From positions 248,001-312,000 of the forward strand of contig CAMBFI010000002.1 in assembly GCA_945865935.1 (NCBI GenBank): a DNA stretch of 64,000 bases, read 5' to 3'. The DNA comes from Bordetella parapertussis. Lineage in GTDB: Bacteria > Pseudomonadota > Gammaproteobacteria > Burkholderiales > Burkholderiaceae_B. Of this stretch, positions 23,890-32,313 are shown piece after piece; positions within the stretch are counted from its first letter, which is position 1, and each line of letters opens with the position of its first letter. The notes beneath the pieces are model-generated. The model was not told where the DNA came from. It searched no databases and saw nothing but the letters and a program-made list of their open reading frames with translations. The position numbers were made by a program, and so were the translations under genes.

Positions 23890-25614
23890 ATGGGAATGAG
23901 TCGTAGAGAGTTTGTACAGGTTCTGGCGGCGGCTTCCGCTGCCGGATTATCACTCGGTTCAAACTTTACCCGAGCACAGTCAGCCGCAAATCTCTACGAC
24001 CTTCCAAATTTTGGCAATGTGCACTTGATGCACTTCACGGATTGCCACGCACAACTCAAGCCCATTTATTTCCGCGAGCCTAGCGTCAACTTGGGCTTCG
24101 GTGGTCAATTTGGTAAAGCGCCTCACTTGGTCGGTGATGCTTTGCTTAAGCACTATGGCATCAAGCCGGGCACGCGCGAAGCGCATGCGTTTTCTTATCT
24201 GGACTTTGACAAAGCGGCGACGCAATACGGCAAAGTGGGTGGGTTTGCACACCTCGCCACGTTGGTTAAGCAAATTCGTGCGAGTCGCCCCGGCGCTTTG
24301 CTGCTCGATGGTGGTGACACGTGGCAAGGTTCAGGCACTGCACTGTGGACCAAGGGTCAGGACATGGTCGATGCCTGTCTAGCCCTAGGCGTTGATGTCA
24401 TGACCGCGCACTTTGAAATGACCTTAGGCGAGACACGCGTCAAAGAAATTATAGAAAAAGATTTTGATGGCAAAGTAAATTTTGTCGCTCAAAACATCAA
24501 AACAACCGACTTTGAAGATCCCGTGTTTGACGCCTATACGATGCGTGAAATGAACGGCGTCAAAGTTGCAATCATTGGTCAGGCGTTTCCCTACACGCCA
24601 ATCGCCAACCCACGATACCTGATTGAAAACTGGACATTCGGTATCGAAGAAGAAAACATGCAGAAGACCGTGGATCACGCACGCGCCAAGGGCGCGAAGG
24701 CTGTGGTCCTGCTGTCACATAACGGCATGGACGTTGATCTCAAAATGGCGAGTCGCGTACGCGGGATCGACGCCATCTTAGGCGGACACACCCACGACGG
24801 TGTGCCCGTACCGGTCAAGGTCACCAACCCAGGCGGCGTGACCCTCGTGACAAACGCAGGCTCAAACAGCAAATTTCTAGGCGTACTTGATTTAGATGTA
24901 AAAGACGGCAAAGTATCCGACTTTAGATATCGCTTGCTTCCCGTCTTTGCAGACTTACTCCCAGCTGACGCGCAGATGAATGCGTTGATCGACAAGATAC
25001 GTGCGCCGTATGAAACCAAGCTGGCTGAAAAACTCGCTGTGGCCGAAGGCACGCTTTATCGCCGTGGCAACTTCAACGGTACGTTCGATCAGCTAATCGT
25101 TGACGGATTAATTAAGATGAAGGGCGCTGATCTCGCGTTCTCACCAGGATTCCGTTGGGGCACCTCCTTGCTGCCTGGACAGACCATTACGATGGAACAC
25201 CTGCTCGACCAAACCGCGATCACGTATCCATACACCACCCTCACGCCGATGAGTGGCGAGATGATCAAGACCGTTCTTGAAGACGTCGCAGACAACATCT
25301 TCAACCCTGATCCCTATTATCAGCAAGGCGGAGACATGGTGCGGGTGGGAGGCATGCAATACAGCATCGACCCCACCGCTGGTGCCGGCAAGCGTATCTC
25401 TGACATGCGCTTAGGCGACAAGCCCATCGAAGCAAGCAAAACCTATAAAGTCGCTGGCTGGGCGCCGGTCTCTGAAGCGGCTCGCGATACGGGTGGCGAG
25501 CCTATTTGGGATGTGATCGCAGCCTACCTGCGTGATATCAAAACTGTGTCTGCCAAAGCACCAAATATCCCCGCCATTAAAGGCGCAGAGAACAATCCTG
25601 GCATGGGAAATTGA
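23890..25614 (+). CDS. soxB: Thiosulfohydrolase SoxB
   Basis: 574 residues. A twin-arginine signal (SRREFVQVLAAASAAG) opens the protein. The dimanganese site of the metallophosphatase/5'-nucleotidase fold shows as FTDCHAQL, GGDTWQGSGTALW and LGGHTHDGVP. GGDTWQGS is the usual SoxB fingerprint. It releases sulfate from SoxY-bound thiosulfonate. It closes the core Sox set; the stop overlaps the start region of the next gene. Confidence 0.96.
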   Translation: MGMSRREFVQVLAAASAAGLSLGSNFTRAQSAANLYDLPNFGNVHLMHFTDCHAQLKPIYFREPSVNLGFGGQFGKAPHLVGDALLKHYGIKPGTREAHAFSYLDFDKAATQYGKVGGFAHLATLVKQIRASRPGALLLDGGDTWQGSGTALWTKGQDMVDACLALGVDVMTAHFEMTLGETRVKEIIEKDFDGKVNFVAQNIKTTDFEDPVFDAYTMREMNGVKVAIIGQAFPYTPIANPRYLIENWTFGIEEENMQKTVDHARAKGAKAVVLLSHNGMDVDLKMASRVRGIDAILGGHTHDGVPVPVKVTNPGGVTLVTNAGSNSKFLGVLDLDVKDGKVSDFRYRLLPVFADLLPADAQMNALIDKIRAPYETKLAEKLAVAEGTLYRRGNFNGTFDQLIVDGLIKMKGADLAFSPGFRWGTSLLPGQTITMEHLLDQTAITYPYTTLTPMSGEMIKTVLEDVADNIFNPDPYYQQGGDMVRVGGMQYSIDPTAGAGKRISDMRLGDKPIEASKTYKVAGWAPVSEAARDTGGEPIWDVIAAYLRDIKTVSAKAPNIPAIKGAENNPGMGN

Positions 25615-25616
25615 AA

Positions 25617-26048
25617 ATGAAAAACTGGTTAATCGCACTCTCGATCACTATCGTGACGCTTGTCACTCCATCGGCCGTCTTAGCGCAAGACGCGGTTAGC
25701 GTGATTTATCACATCGATGATGCAGACGCGCAAGGATTAAAGGGATTGCGCAACATTCGCAACCATCTTGATGTAGCACCGCAAACAAAAATTCGTGTCG
25801 TCACGCACGCCAATGGCGTAGACATCTTGATGGATGGCGCGAAGGACAAGAGCGGAAAGGTTGAGTATTCTTCTCTCATTTCCGCTTTGGTGTCGAGGGG
25901 CGTTGTGTTTGAGGTATGTGAAATCACACTCAAAAATCGTAATCTCAAACGCGACCAGTTTGTACTGGATGCGAACTTCACGCCCTCTGGTGTTGTACGC
26001 ATTGCTGAACTACAAGCCAAAGAGAAATACGCTTACATCAAGCCTTAA
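25617..26048 (+). CDS. Exported DsrE-family protein linked to the sox operon
   Basis: 143 residues from ATG 25617; a TTG at 25611 in the same frame overlaps the soxB stop. A Sec signal ends at VLAQD. The mature part has the DsrE/YchN-like pattern VSVIYHIDDADAQGLKGLRNIRNHLD and VVTHANGVDILMDGAKDK, with one Cys in VFEVCEITLKNR at the position of the sulfur-carrying Cys of the family. A periplasmic sulfur-transfer or chaperone role beside Sox is an inference from fold and position. It is the last gene of the rightward arm. Confidence 0.75.
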   Translation: MKNWLIALSITIVTLVTPSAVLAQDAVSVIYHIDDADAQGLKGLRNIRNHLDVAPQTKIRVVTHANGVDILMDGAKDKSGKVEYSSLISALVSRGVVFEVCEITLKNRNLKRDQFVLDANFTPSGVVRIAELQAKEKYAYIKP

Positions 26049-26272
26049 CGTGAAGCGCCTACCTGAATGGCCTAACAGAAAAGTCGGTTGTTTAAATATT
26101 CATTAAAAACAGTAACTTATCTTCAAAAATTGGCCGCGTTTAATAATTCGTGGAATTAAACCAATAGTTGCATAATGCAACGATTGGGCACTTAGGCTCG
26201 CTTTCAATTGTTAAAAAACCAGAAATTTTGGTACTGCGATAATGCAAAACATCTGGGCAAAGTATCAGCAGC
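26049..26272. other. Gene-free stretch after the sox operon
   Basis: About 220 A+T-rich bases with no supported gene and no obvious terminator hairpin. With the next 660 bases it makes a decayed zone between sox and marC, in which only two small minus-strand frames were noted. Confidence 0.4.
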
Positions 26273-26473
26273 CTACTTGCCCGGCCCAAAAATGACCCAA
26301 ACTGCAGTGTCAAGCGTAATTTCCCATTTCCCAACATAACAGCGCCAACACGCCGTGGACAGGTCTTGAAAATCCGGACTGCTCCCCATCAATACGAAAT
26401 AGTCAGATAAAGGCGTGGCTCTCATTGAGACCTTCTCGCCCTTGTGATGGAGGCTTTCCTTGCGCAACAGCAA
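26273..26473 (-). pseudogene. Fragment of a conserved hypothetical gene (possible)
   Basis: A 66-residue frame contains TPLSDYFVLMGSSPDFQDL followed by STACWRCYVGKWEI. From memory the STACWR.YVG.WEI pattern occurs in uncharacterised bacterial proteins that run on for 50 or more residues beyond this point. Here the frame ends soon after, in VWVIFGPGK. No ribosome site is visible at the ATG. I read it as a truncated relic, but it could be a short real gene. Confidence 0.35.
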
Positions 26474-26507
26474 CTAGTTTAGTGATACGCTTTATTTTGA
26501 TGCGGAG

Positions 26508-26669
26508 CTAAATATTTTGAACAGCACGCTCCAATCGAGGAATATCTAAAGCCCACTCATGACCGCAAACCTGAATCACGAATCTCGCCGCGCGCCTAAT
26601 TTGTCCATATCGATAATTTGTTGAAACGTCTTGGGCAATCTTTAAACGTCTAATTAGCCCTTCTTTCAT
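26508..26669 (-). CDS. Small hypothetical protein (53 residues)
   Basis: The frame starts MKEGLIRRLKIAQDV and ends RLERAVQNI, and includes the middle segment QIRRAARFVIQVCGHEWAL. GAGG seven bases before the ATG is a good ribosome site. It is basic at the N-terminus and has one Cys and one Trp, with no recognised domain. It lies in an A+T-rich zone, upstream of and in line with the fragment at 26273. Without homologues it is uncertain whether it is a gene or a relic. Confidence 0.4.
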   Translation of the reverse strand: MKEGLIRRLKIAQDVSTNYRYGQIRRAARFVIQVCGHEWALDIPRLERAVQNI

Positions 26670-26934
26670 TCAGAACCTCATTAAGACTTTCCAATTGAAT
26701 TCCCTTATAAAGCGATCAATCACAGAACTTCATAAGAAGTCTAAGAACTATCTTCCTAGCTGTAGCATTTATGTTTTAAAAAAATCTAACTTAGGTCTGC
26801 GCTCTTTGAGCAAAAAAACTTTCTTAATTCTTAAGTAATTTTTTATTTATTTGTCTGCAAAGCATATTTTCTAAAACGTTGCCAAACAACATCGGTGGTT
26901 TCAAGTTCGTTGGTCAAAATAGGTATTTGCTCTC
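26670..26934. other. A+T-rich upstream region of marC
   Basis: About 265 bases, strongly A+T-rich, holding the promoter(s) of marC and perhaps of the small minus-strand ORF. A small stem GCTC-TTT-GAGC near 26807 is followed by A's rather than T's, so it is not a plus-strand terminator. Confidence 0.4.
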
Positions 26935-27552
26935 ATGTTTCCTTCAAACTTTGTTTATGAATTTTTTACCTTATTGGTGATTCTTGATCCGATCGCGACA
27001 GTCCCTGTATTTTTGGCAGTGACGTATGGCCTGAAGTGGCGCGATGCACTCAAGGTTGCCTTGACGGCATTGGCCGTTGCCTTTGGGATCCTGACGATCT
27101 TTATCTTTTTAGGTTTAGAGTTTTTAAAAGCTCTGGATATCCCCACATCATCGTTTCAACTCGCGGGTTCATTTATTTTGTTCTTACTTGGCCAGAGTAT
27201 GGTGACGGGAAAAATGCACGAAGAAATCTCAAAAATGTCTCCCACCGCCTCGATTATGGAACGCTCGGTGTATCCGCTGGCGATGCCTTCAATCGCAGGA
27301 GCGGGTGCGATTTTAACCGTAGTGATGCTCAGTGATAACTCTATGCGCGTCATATCTGAGCAACTACAAACCACCTTTGTCGTGTTGCTATGCTTGTCGG
27401 TTCACCTCCTCACCTTTATGACGGGAGGCTTAATCATTCGTTATATCGGTATGATCGGGATACAAATCACCACACGCGTGTTTGGATTGATGATTTGCAG
27501 TATCGCAGTCACGGGCATGGTGATCGCGATCAAGGTGAGCTTTGGGTTATAG
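26935..27552 (+). CDS. MarC family integral membrane protein
   Basis: 205 residues with six predicted membrane helices. Family marks are LVILDPIATVPVFLAVT near the N-terminus (the DP.G..P region) and MPSIAGAGAILTVVML in the middle. MarC/UPF0056 proteins are of unknown function; despite the name they have no proven role in multidrug resistance. It stands alone between decayed DNA, and its 3' end overlaps a racemase relic on the other strand by about 20 bases. Confidence 0.85.
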   Translation: MFPSNFVYEFFTLLVILDPIATVPVFLAVTYGLKWRDALKVALTALAVAFGILTIFIFLGLEFLKALDIPTSSFQLAGSFILFLLGQSMVTGKMHEEISKMSPTASIMERSVYPLAMPSIAGAGAILTVVMLSDNSMRVISEQLQTTFVVLLCLSVHLLTFMTGGLIIRYIGMIGIQITTRVFGLMICSIAVTGMVIAIKVSFGL

Positions 27553-27709
27553 CTTTATTGACGAGAGACTGAATTGCAGCCTCTACACCGTCGATGATAG
27601 GTATCTCAATAGAATCAGAGAGTAAAGGTGCATAGCCAGTCAGTCCGCCGGATGCCAGCATTACCTGTCAAATGACCGTCTTTAGCAGTGGCGCTAGCAC
27701 CTCGCGTCC
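27530..27709 (-). pseudogene. C-terminal relic of an Asp/Glu/hydantoin racemase gene
   Basis: On the minus strand one frame reads GREVLAPLLKTVI, a TGA stop (complement of 27668-27670), then QVMLASGGLTGYAPLLSDS and IEIPIIDGVEAAIQSLV. The Gly-rich segment and the IPIIDGV.AA ending match the last third of the racemase superfamily, though its usual catalytic Cys position (GC.G) reads SGG here. The internal stop, the missing N-terminus and the lost Cys mark it as dead. It lies between marC and the amidotransferase gene. Confidence 0.6.
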
Positions 27710-27718
27710 CTACTGTCA

Positions 27719-28513
27719 TTAAACGTTAATTTTAAAATGCTCTAGCCCTTGCTCGGTCCAATATACGCCAGTGCGTTCTTCAACTTTGAACCAGTGAGCT
27801 GAGTCTGAGTCAGAGGGCTCAGAGGCAATAGTGGTGATGGGGTTTGATCCAGTTTCGCTGGCACGTGTATGGGGAGATCCAAAGTACATGCTGGGCGATT
27901 GGTCATCGCTGGAGTATCTAAATGCCCAGATCTCTTTGCCGTTGGTCAAAGCACAGGAAATACGCATTGGTTCGTCTGCTTGATGGCGCCCCATGATTTT
28001 GGTGACATTGCGCAAAGTTGCCTGTATCGCAACAATAGGGTCATGAATCAAACCATTGCTCAGCGCCACTAAAAACAAAGCTTCACTGTCTGTGGTGCCT
28101 TCTCTGTATGGATAGTGCACGTGGTCGATGAGATCCTCAACATCCTTTCGGCAGTCATGCCAGTTGCCAATTTTGCCGTTGTGCATAAAGGCCCAGTTTT
28201 GCCAAGTAAACGGATGGCAGTTGCTTCTGTTGACTGCTGTACCTGTGGTAGCACGAACATGGGCAAAAAATAGTCTTGTTCGAATATGGGCTGCAAGGGA
28301 GCGCAGGTTACTGTCGTTCCAGGCTGGCAGGATGTCTTTGAATAGACCGGGTGCAGTGCGATTGCTGTACCAAGCCACGCCAAACCCATCACCATTGGTG
28401 ACCCAGGCAGACTGGGTCGCGGCCAAACTCTGGCTCACAATGGAGTGCTCTTGGTAAAAGATCAAGTCTTCAAGGTAAATCTCTGGACCCGCGTAAGCAA
28501 CCCATCTGCACAT
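27719..28513 (-). CDS. Class II glutamine amidotransferase (YafJ/Egt-like)
   Basis: 264 residues from ATG 28513, chosen because the Ntn-hydrolase nucleophile must be Cys2 (MCRWVAYAG); a longer frame would bury it. Other marks are GDGFGVAWY, LFFAHVRATTGTAVNRSNCHPF and WAFMHNGKI, which build the glutaminase pocket, and TDSEALFLV. Family members release ammonia from glutamine or act on gamma-glutamyl peptides. A CGAGG site precedes the start. No partner synthetase is nearby, so the true substrate is open. Confidence 0.85.
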   Translation of the reverse strand: MCRWVAYAGPEIYLEDLIFYQEHSIVSQSLAATQSAWVTNGDGFGVAWYSNRTAPGLFKDILPAWNDSNLRSLAAHIRTRLFFAHVRATTGTAVNRSNCHPFTWQNWAFMHNGKIGNWHDCRKDVEDLIDHVHYPYREGTTDSEALFLVALSNGLIHDPIVAIQATLRNVTKIMGRHQADEPMRISCALTNGKEIWAFRYSSDDQSPSMYFGSPHTRASETGSNPITTIASEPSDSDSAHWFKVEERTGVYWTEQGLEHFKINV

Positions 28514-28860
28514 GATGACCTCGGATAAAAATCCAACGTATTGCAAAGTTTACGGCAGTTCTGAGTAAATTAAATTAACAAATGCCCGTTAATCGAGGAC
28601 TTGCTTTATTTGGCATTAAACGGCGTATATTGAGTATGGAGGTGCAGCGGAAAAGTTGGGCTGGTTTATGTCTTAAGCCAGAGACTTTTTCGGCATTCTA
28701 AGGGACTAAGTGATCCAAGAGATTTCTGGATTCATTGCCCGTTGAGCCAGCAAATATACGAACCGACGGTCTAAATAAATTGCTCAATGGTTGTAGGCAC
28801 GAAGGTCTGCAGAAAAGTAAAAGCTCAAATGTGGAGTTGGGCGAAATCATTCTTTAATTC
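28514..28860. other. Gene-free stretch between amidotransferase gene and tRNA fragment
   Basis: About 350 bases without a supported gene on either strand. It holds the amidotransferase promoter. It is A+T-rich like the 26 kb decayed zone. Confidence 0.4.
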
Positions 28861-28913
28861 GGCTCCCCACCCTGGATTTGAACCAAGAACCAGCAGGATT
28901 AACAGTCCACGCA
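28861..28913 (-). pseudogene. 3' fragment of a tRNA-Asn (GUU) gene
   Basis: Read on the minus strand it gives GGACTGTTAATCC (anticodon arm with GTT), then TGGTTCAAATCCAG (T arm) and GGGGAGCC (3' acceptor strand). These match in order the second half of betaproteobacterial tRNA-Asn. The 5' half (acceptor strand and D arm) is missing, as the thioredoxin-like gene ends 9 bases away. The T stem pairs poorly. It is not a working tRNA; such 3' fragments are left when mobile elements insert in a tRNA gene. Confidence 0.6.
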
Positions 28914-28921
28914 CCAAAACG

Positions 28922-29449
28922 CTATTTACTGAAGCGGTCTAGTTCAAAAACATCTAGATCAATCATCTCGCCGAAATCTTTTTGTAGAACCTTTCCCTTC
29001 GGATCAAGCACATAAAGCTCGGGGATTCCCTTGCGCTTGCCTATCGCACGATCAAGCTCAGGGGTGATCATGGCGACGGGAAAGTTCAGTCCGTGTTTCT
29101 GCACATACTGTGCGGCGGCCTTTGGGTCCTTATCAATCGATACACCCAACACGACAAGATTGCCACCTTTTGTGTCACGCGCGAGTTGTATCAGATTTAG
29201 ATTTTGACGATGGCAATAGGGACACCACGATGCCCAAATTTGCAGCACAACATGTTTACCTGCCAAGTCCGCGGCGGTCAGTACTTTGCCATCCATCAGC
29301 GTGATGGAGCCTAGCTTGAGCGTGTCACCCACATTGAGCGCCTGCGCGGGCGATGGCAATATGACTCCGACGATCATCACCACCATCAACAAGCGTATGG
29401 CAATGTCGCGCAGGTTAGGGAGACGCCAGTCAGTCAGTGTGTTTTTCAT
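28922..29449 (-). CDS. TlpA/ResA-like thiol-disulfide oxidoreductase
   Basis: 175 residues from ATG 29449. One N-terminal hydrophobic segment (about 18-37, ending PAQA) serves as signal or anchor. The thioredoxin fold carries the redox motif WASWCPYCHRQ and the cis-Pro region GIPELYVLDPKG. Proteins of this type reduce apocytochromes or other periplasmic disulfides; with CPYC between flanking Trp and His it is close to the TlpA/AhpC-TSA group. It follows hppA on the same strand after a terminator, so it is probably its own unit. Confidence 0.82.
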   Translation of the reverse strand: MKNTLTDWRLPNLRDIAIRLLMVVMIVGVILPSPAQALNVGDTLKLGSITLMDGKVLTAADLAGKHVVLQIWASWCPYCHRQNLNLIQLARDTKGGNLVVLGVSIDKDPKAAAQYVQKHGLNFPVAMITPELDRAIGKRKGIPELYVLDPKGKVLQKDFGEMIDLDVFELDRFSK

Positions 29450-29463
29450 GTGGTTATCATAGC

Positions 29464-29495
29464 CAAAAAAACCGCCCACAGTCTCCTGGGGCGGC
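29464..29495 (-). terminator. Rho-independent terminator after hppA
   Basis: On the minus strand a stem CCGCCC/GGGCGG (complement of 29472-29477 and 29489-29494) is followed by a run of seven T's. It lies 21 bases after the hppA stop and just before the thioredoxin-like gene. Confidence 0.75.
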
Positions 29496-29515
29496 TTTTC
29501 TCGCTGATCTGTCGT

Positions 29516-31576
29516 TTAAACAATCAGCGGCACAATCAAGAGCGCAACAATGTTGATGATCTTGATCAGGGGGTTTACAGCAGGGCCCGCTGTGTCCTTG
29601 TAAGGATCGCCTACGGTATCGCCCGTCACAGCAGCTTTATGGGCATCAGAGCCCTTGCCGCCGTAATGACCTTCCTCGATATACTTCTTGGCGTTATCCC
29701 AAGCACCACCGCCTGTACACATGGAGATCGCAACAAACAGACCCGTCACAATCGTACCCATCAGCAGGCCACCCAAAGCCTCAGGGCCTAACAACAGACC
29801 GACGGCGATTGGCACAACGACTGGCAACAAAGAAGGAATAATCATTTCTTTGATTGCAGCGGTTGTCAGCATATCGACAGCCTTATCGTACTCAGGCTTG
29901 GCGGTACCCTCCATGATGCCTTTGATGTCGCGGAACTGGCGACGCACCTCTTCAACGACAGCACCCGCACAACGGCCTACCGCTTCCATCGCCATGGCGC
30001 CAAAGAGGTAAGGAATCAAGCCGCCGATAAACAAGCCAATGATCACGCGGTGGTCCGACAAATCAAACACAACCTTTGCGCCGTTGGCCTCAAGCGTATG
30101 CGTGTAGTCGGCAAACAGAACCAACGCAGCCAAACCGGCGGATCCAATCGCGTAGCCTTTTGTCACAGCCTTTGTGGTGTTACCCACTGCATCAAGCGGA
30201 TCTGTGATGTCGCGTACGGACTGGGGCAAGCCAGCCATTTCAGCGATACCACCAGCGTTGTCGGTAATTGGACCGTACGCATCAAGAGCCACCACAATAC
30301 CCGCCATAGACAACATCGACGTCGCAGCGACTGCAATACCGTAGATGCCACCCAACCAATAGGCAGAGTAGATAGCCGCACAAACGAACAGCACGGGCCA
30401 AGCTGTTGAACGCATCGACACGCCTAAGCCTGCAATGATGTTCGTACCATGGCCTTGGCTCGACGCCTTAGCAATATGCTTAACCGGGGCGTAGTCCGTG
30501 CCGGTGTAGTACTCAGTAATCCAGACAAGCACTGCTGTCAGAAGTAGGCCAACAACTGTTGCACCAAACAAACGCATCTTGCCGCCCGTGGCAAAGCCTA
30601 CGTCGGCCAGTATGTTGTCAGGCAAGATCCAGTTGGTCGCGAAGTAGAACGCCACCAGAGAAATCACACCCGCAATCACCAAGCCCTTGTATAGGGCAGG
30701 CATCACGTTTTTCATACCAGGCGTTGCTTTGACGAACGAGCAACCAATAATCGATGCAATGATGGAAATTCCACCGAGCACCAGCGGGTAAATCACCGCC
30801 TCGGCCGTGGCGACCTTGATCATCAACGCGCCCAAGACCATCGTCGCAATCAGTGTCACGGCGTAGGTTTCAAACAAGTCGGCAGCCATACCCGCGCAGT
30901 CGCCCACGTTGTCACCAACGTTATCGGCAATCACCGCTGGGTTACGTGGATCATCTTCAGGAATGCCCGCTTCGACTTTCCCCACCAAGTCCGCACCAAC
31001 GTCAGCGCCTTTGGTGAAAATGCCGCCACCCAAACGCGCGAAGATCGAGATCAGCGAAGAGCCAAATGCCAGACCTATCAACGGATGCAAAATGGCAGAC
31101 ATGCTCTTACCGGCGCCGGTGGCTTGCAGGTACATATAGAACAGTCCAACACCGAGCAGACCCAGGCCGACCACTAGCATGCCGGTAATCGCGCCGCCCT
31201 TGAACGCAACGTTAAGCGCTTCGTTCATGCCTTTGGTGGCAGCCTCGGCGGTACGCACGTTAGCGCGGACCGAGACGTTCATTCCAATAAAACCGCAAGC
31301 GCCAGAAAGCACTGCACCAATCACGAAACCAACCGCGGTCGCCTGATCTAGAAAAACCGCAATCAATATAGCCAGCACTACGCCGACAATACCGATCGTT
31401 TTGTACTGCCTAGACAGGTAAGCGCCAGCGCCTTGCTCGATCGCTGCTGCGATTTCCATCATCTTGGCATTGCCCGTACCTTGGTTCAAAATCCAGGACC
31501 GCACTACAAAGCCATATATGACTGCGATTACTCCGCAGCCCAAGGCAAAATAGAGGCCCAACGTAACGTTGCTCAT
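29516..31576 (-). CDS. hppA: Membrane-bound proton-pumping pyrophosphatase
   Basis: 686 residues, about 16 membrane helices. The pyrophosphate site is seen in [11 protein letters not shown], then [46 protein letters not shown] carries Lys where potassium-dependent enzymes have Ala, so this is the potassium-independent, proton-pumping class. It uses pyrophosphate to drive proton export from the cytoplasm (or runs in reverse). It is divergent from the soluble pyrophosphatase gene, with about 180 bases between the starts. Confidence 0.94.
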   Translation of the reverse strand: MSNVTLGLYFALGCGVIAVIYGFVVRSWILNQGTGNAKMMEIAAAIEQGAGAYLSRQYKTIGIVGVVLAILIAVFLDQATAVGFVIGAVLSGACGFIGMNVSVRANVRTAEAATKGMNEALNVAFKGGAITGMLVVGLGLLGVGLFYMYLQATGAGKSMSAILHPLIGLAFGSSLISIFARLGGGIFTKGADVGADLVGKVEAGIPEDDPRNPAVIADNVGDNVGDCAGMAADLFETYAVTLIATMVLGALMIKVATAEAVIYPLVLGGISIIASIIGCSFVKATPGMKNVMPALYKGLVIAGVISLVAFYFATNWILPDNILADVGFATGGKMRLFGATVVGLLLTAVLVWITEYYTGTDYAPVKHIAKASSQGHGTNIIAGLGVSMRSTAWPVLFVCAAIYSAYWLGGIYGIAVAATSMLSMAGIVVALDAYGPITDNAGGIAEMAGLPQSVRDITDPLDAVGNTTKAVTKGYAIGSAGLAALVLFADYTHTLEANGAKVVFDLSDHRVIIGLFIGGLIPYLFGAMAMEAVGRCAGAVVEEVRRQFRDIKGIMEGTAKPEYDKAVDMLTTAAIKEMIIPSLLPVVVPIAVGLLLGPEALGGLLMGTIVTGLFVAISMCTGGGAWDNAKKYIEEGHYGGKGSDAHKAAVTGDTVGDPYKDTAGPAVNPLIKIINIVALLIVPLIV

Positions 31577-31755
31577 GCTCTAAAGCTCCTTAAGAGTTTG
31601 CTCTTTAATACTTGTTATTCCGGCAAGGATATTTCTCTACCGAGCACTAAAAAAAATGCCATACGCAGTATCCCGCAGATTCGCACTGAGAGGGAGTCTT
31701 TGTTTATTTGTTAATATTAGGGTATTCACTAACTAAGCCTACCCGCGGAGTTCCC

Positions 31756-32295
31756 ATGAGTCTCGACAATGTCAAGCCCGGCAAAAAGATCCCTGAGTCT
31801 TTCAATGTGATTATTGAGATCTCAATGAATGCCGACCCCATCAAGTATGAGGTGGACAAAGAGTCTGGCGCTATCTTCGTAGACCGCTTCATGGGCACGT
31901 CCATGCACTACCCGTGTAACTATGGATATATCCCCAAAACCATTGCAGGTGATGGCGACCCGGTTGATGTGTTAGTGATTACTCCCTTCCCTGTAATCCC
32001 AGGCGTAGTGGTGCGCTGCCGCGCTCTAGGCGTACTTAAAATGACCGACGAAGCCGGTGACGACGCCAAATTACTCGCTGTACCAGAAGACAAAATTTTG
32101 CCAATTTACAGCCACTGGAAACAGGCTGCAGATATTCATCCGATGCGCCTAAACGCGATCCAGCACTTCTTTGAACACTACAAAGATCTCGAAGAAGGCA
32201 AGTGGGTCAAGGTCCAGGGCTGGGGCGGTGTAGCGGATGCACATCAAGAAATTCTTGATGGCATCGAGCGTTACAACGCAGAACGAAAGGGCTGA
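31756..32295 (+). CDS. ppa: Soluble inorganic pyrophosphatase (family I)
   Basis: 179 residues from ATG 31756, with CGGAG upstream. Active-site segments are [18 protein letters not shown], the [11 protein letters not shown] strand, and [11 protein letters not shown] with the metal-binding Asp residues. It hydrolyses cytoplasmic pyrophosphate to drive biosynthesis. An upstream in-frame start at 31708 would add 16 atypical residues. Its divergent neighbour spends the same substrate to pump protons. Confidence 0.95.
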   Translation: MSLDNVKPGKKIPESFNVIIEISMNADPIKYEVDKESGAIFVDRFMGTSMHYPCNYGYIPKTIAGDGDPVDVLVITPFPVIPGVVVRCRALGVLKMTDEAGDDAKLLAVPEDKILPIYSHWKQAADIHPMRLNAIQHFFEHYKDLEEGKWVKVQGWGGVADAHQEILDGIERYNAERKG

Positions 32296-32313
32296 TGCTT
32301 TTTTGTAAAAACG

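Noticed and set aside
26807-26830. Terminator-like stem GCTC/GAGC before marC
   Set aside because: The stem is only four bases and is followed by A's on the plus strand and preceded by T's on the minus strand.
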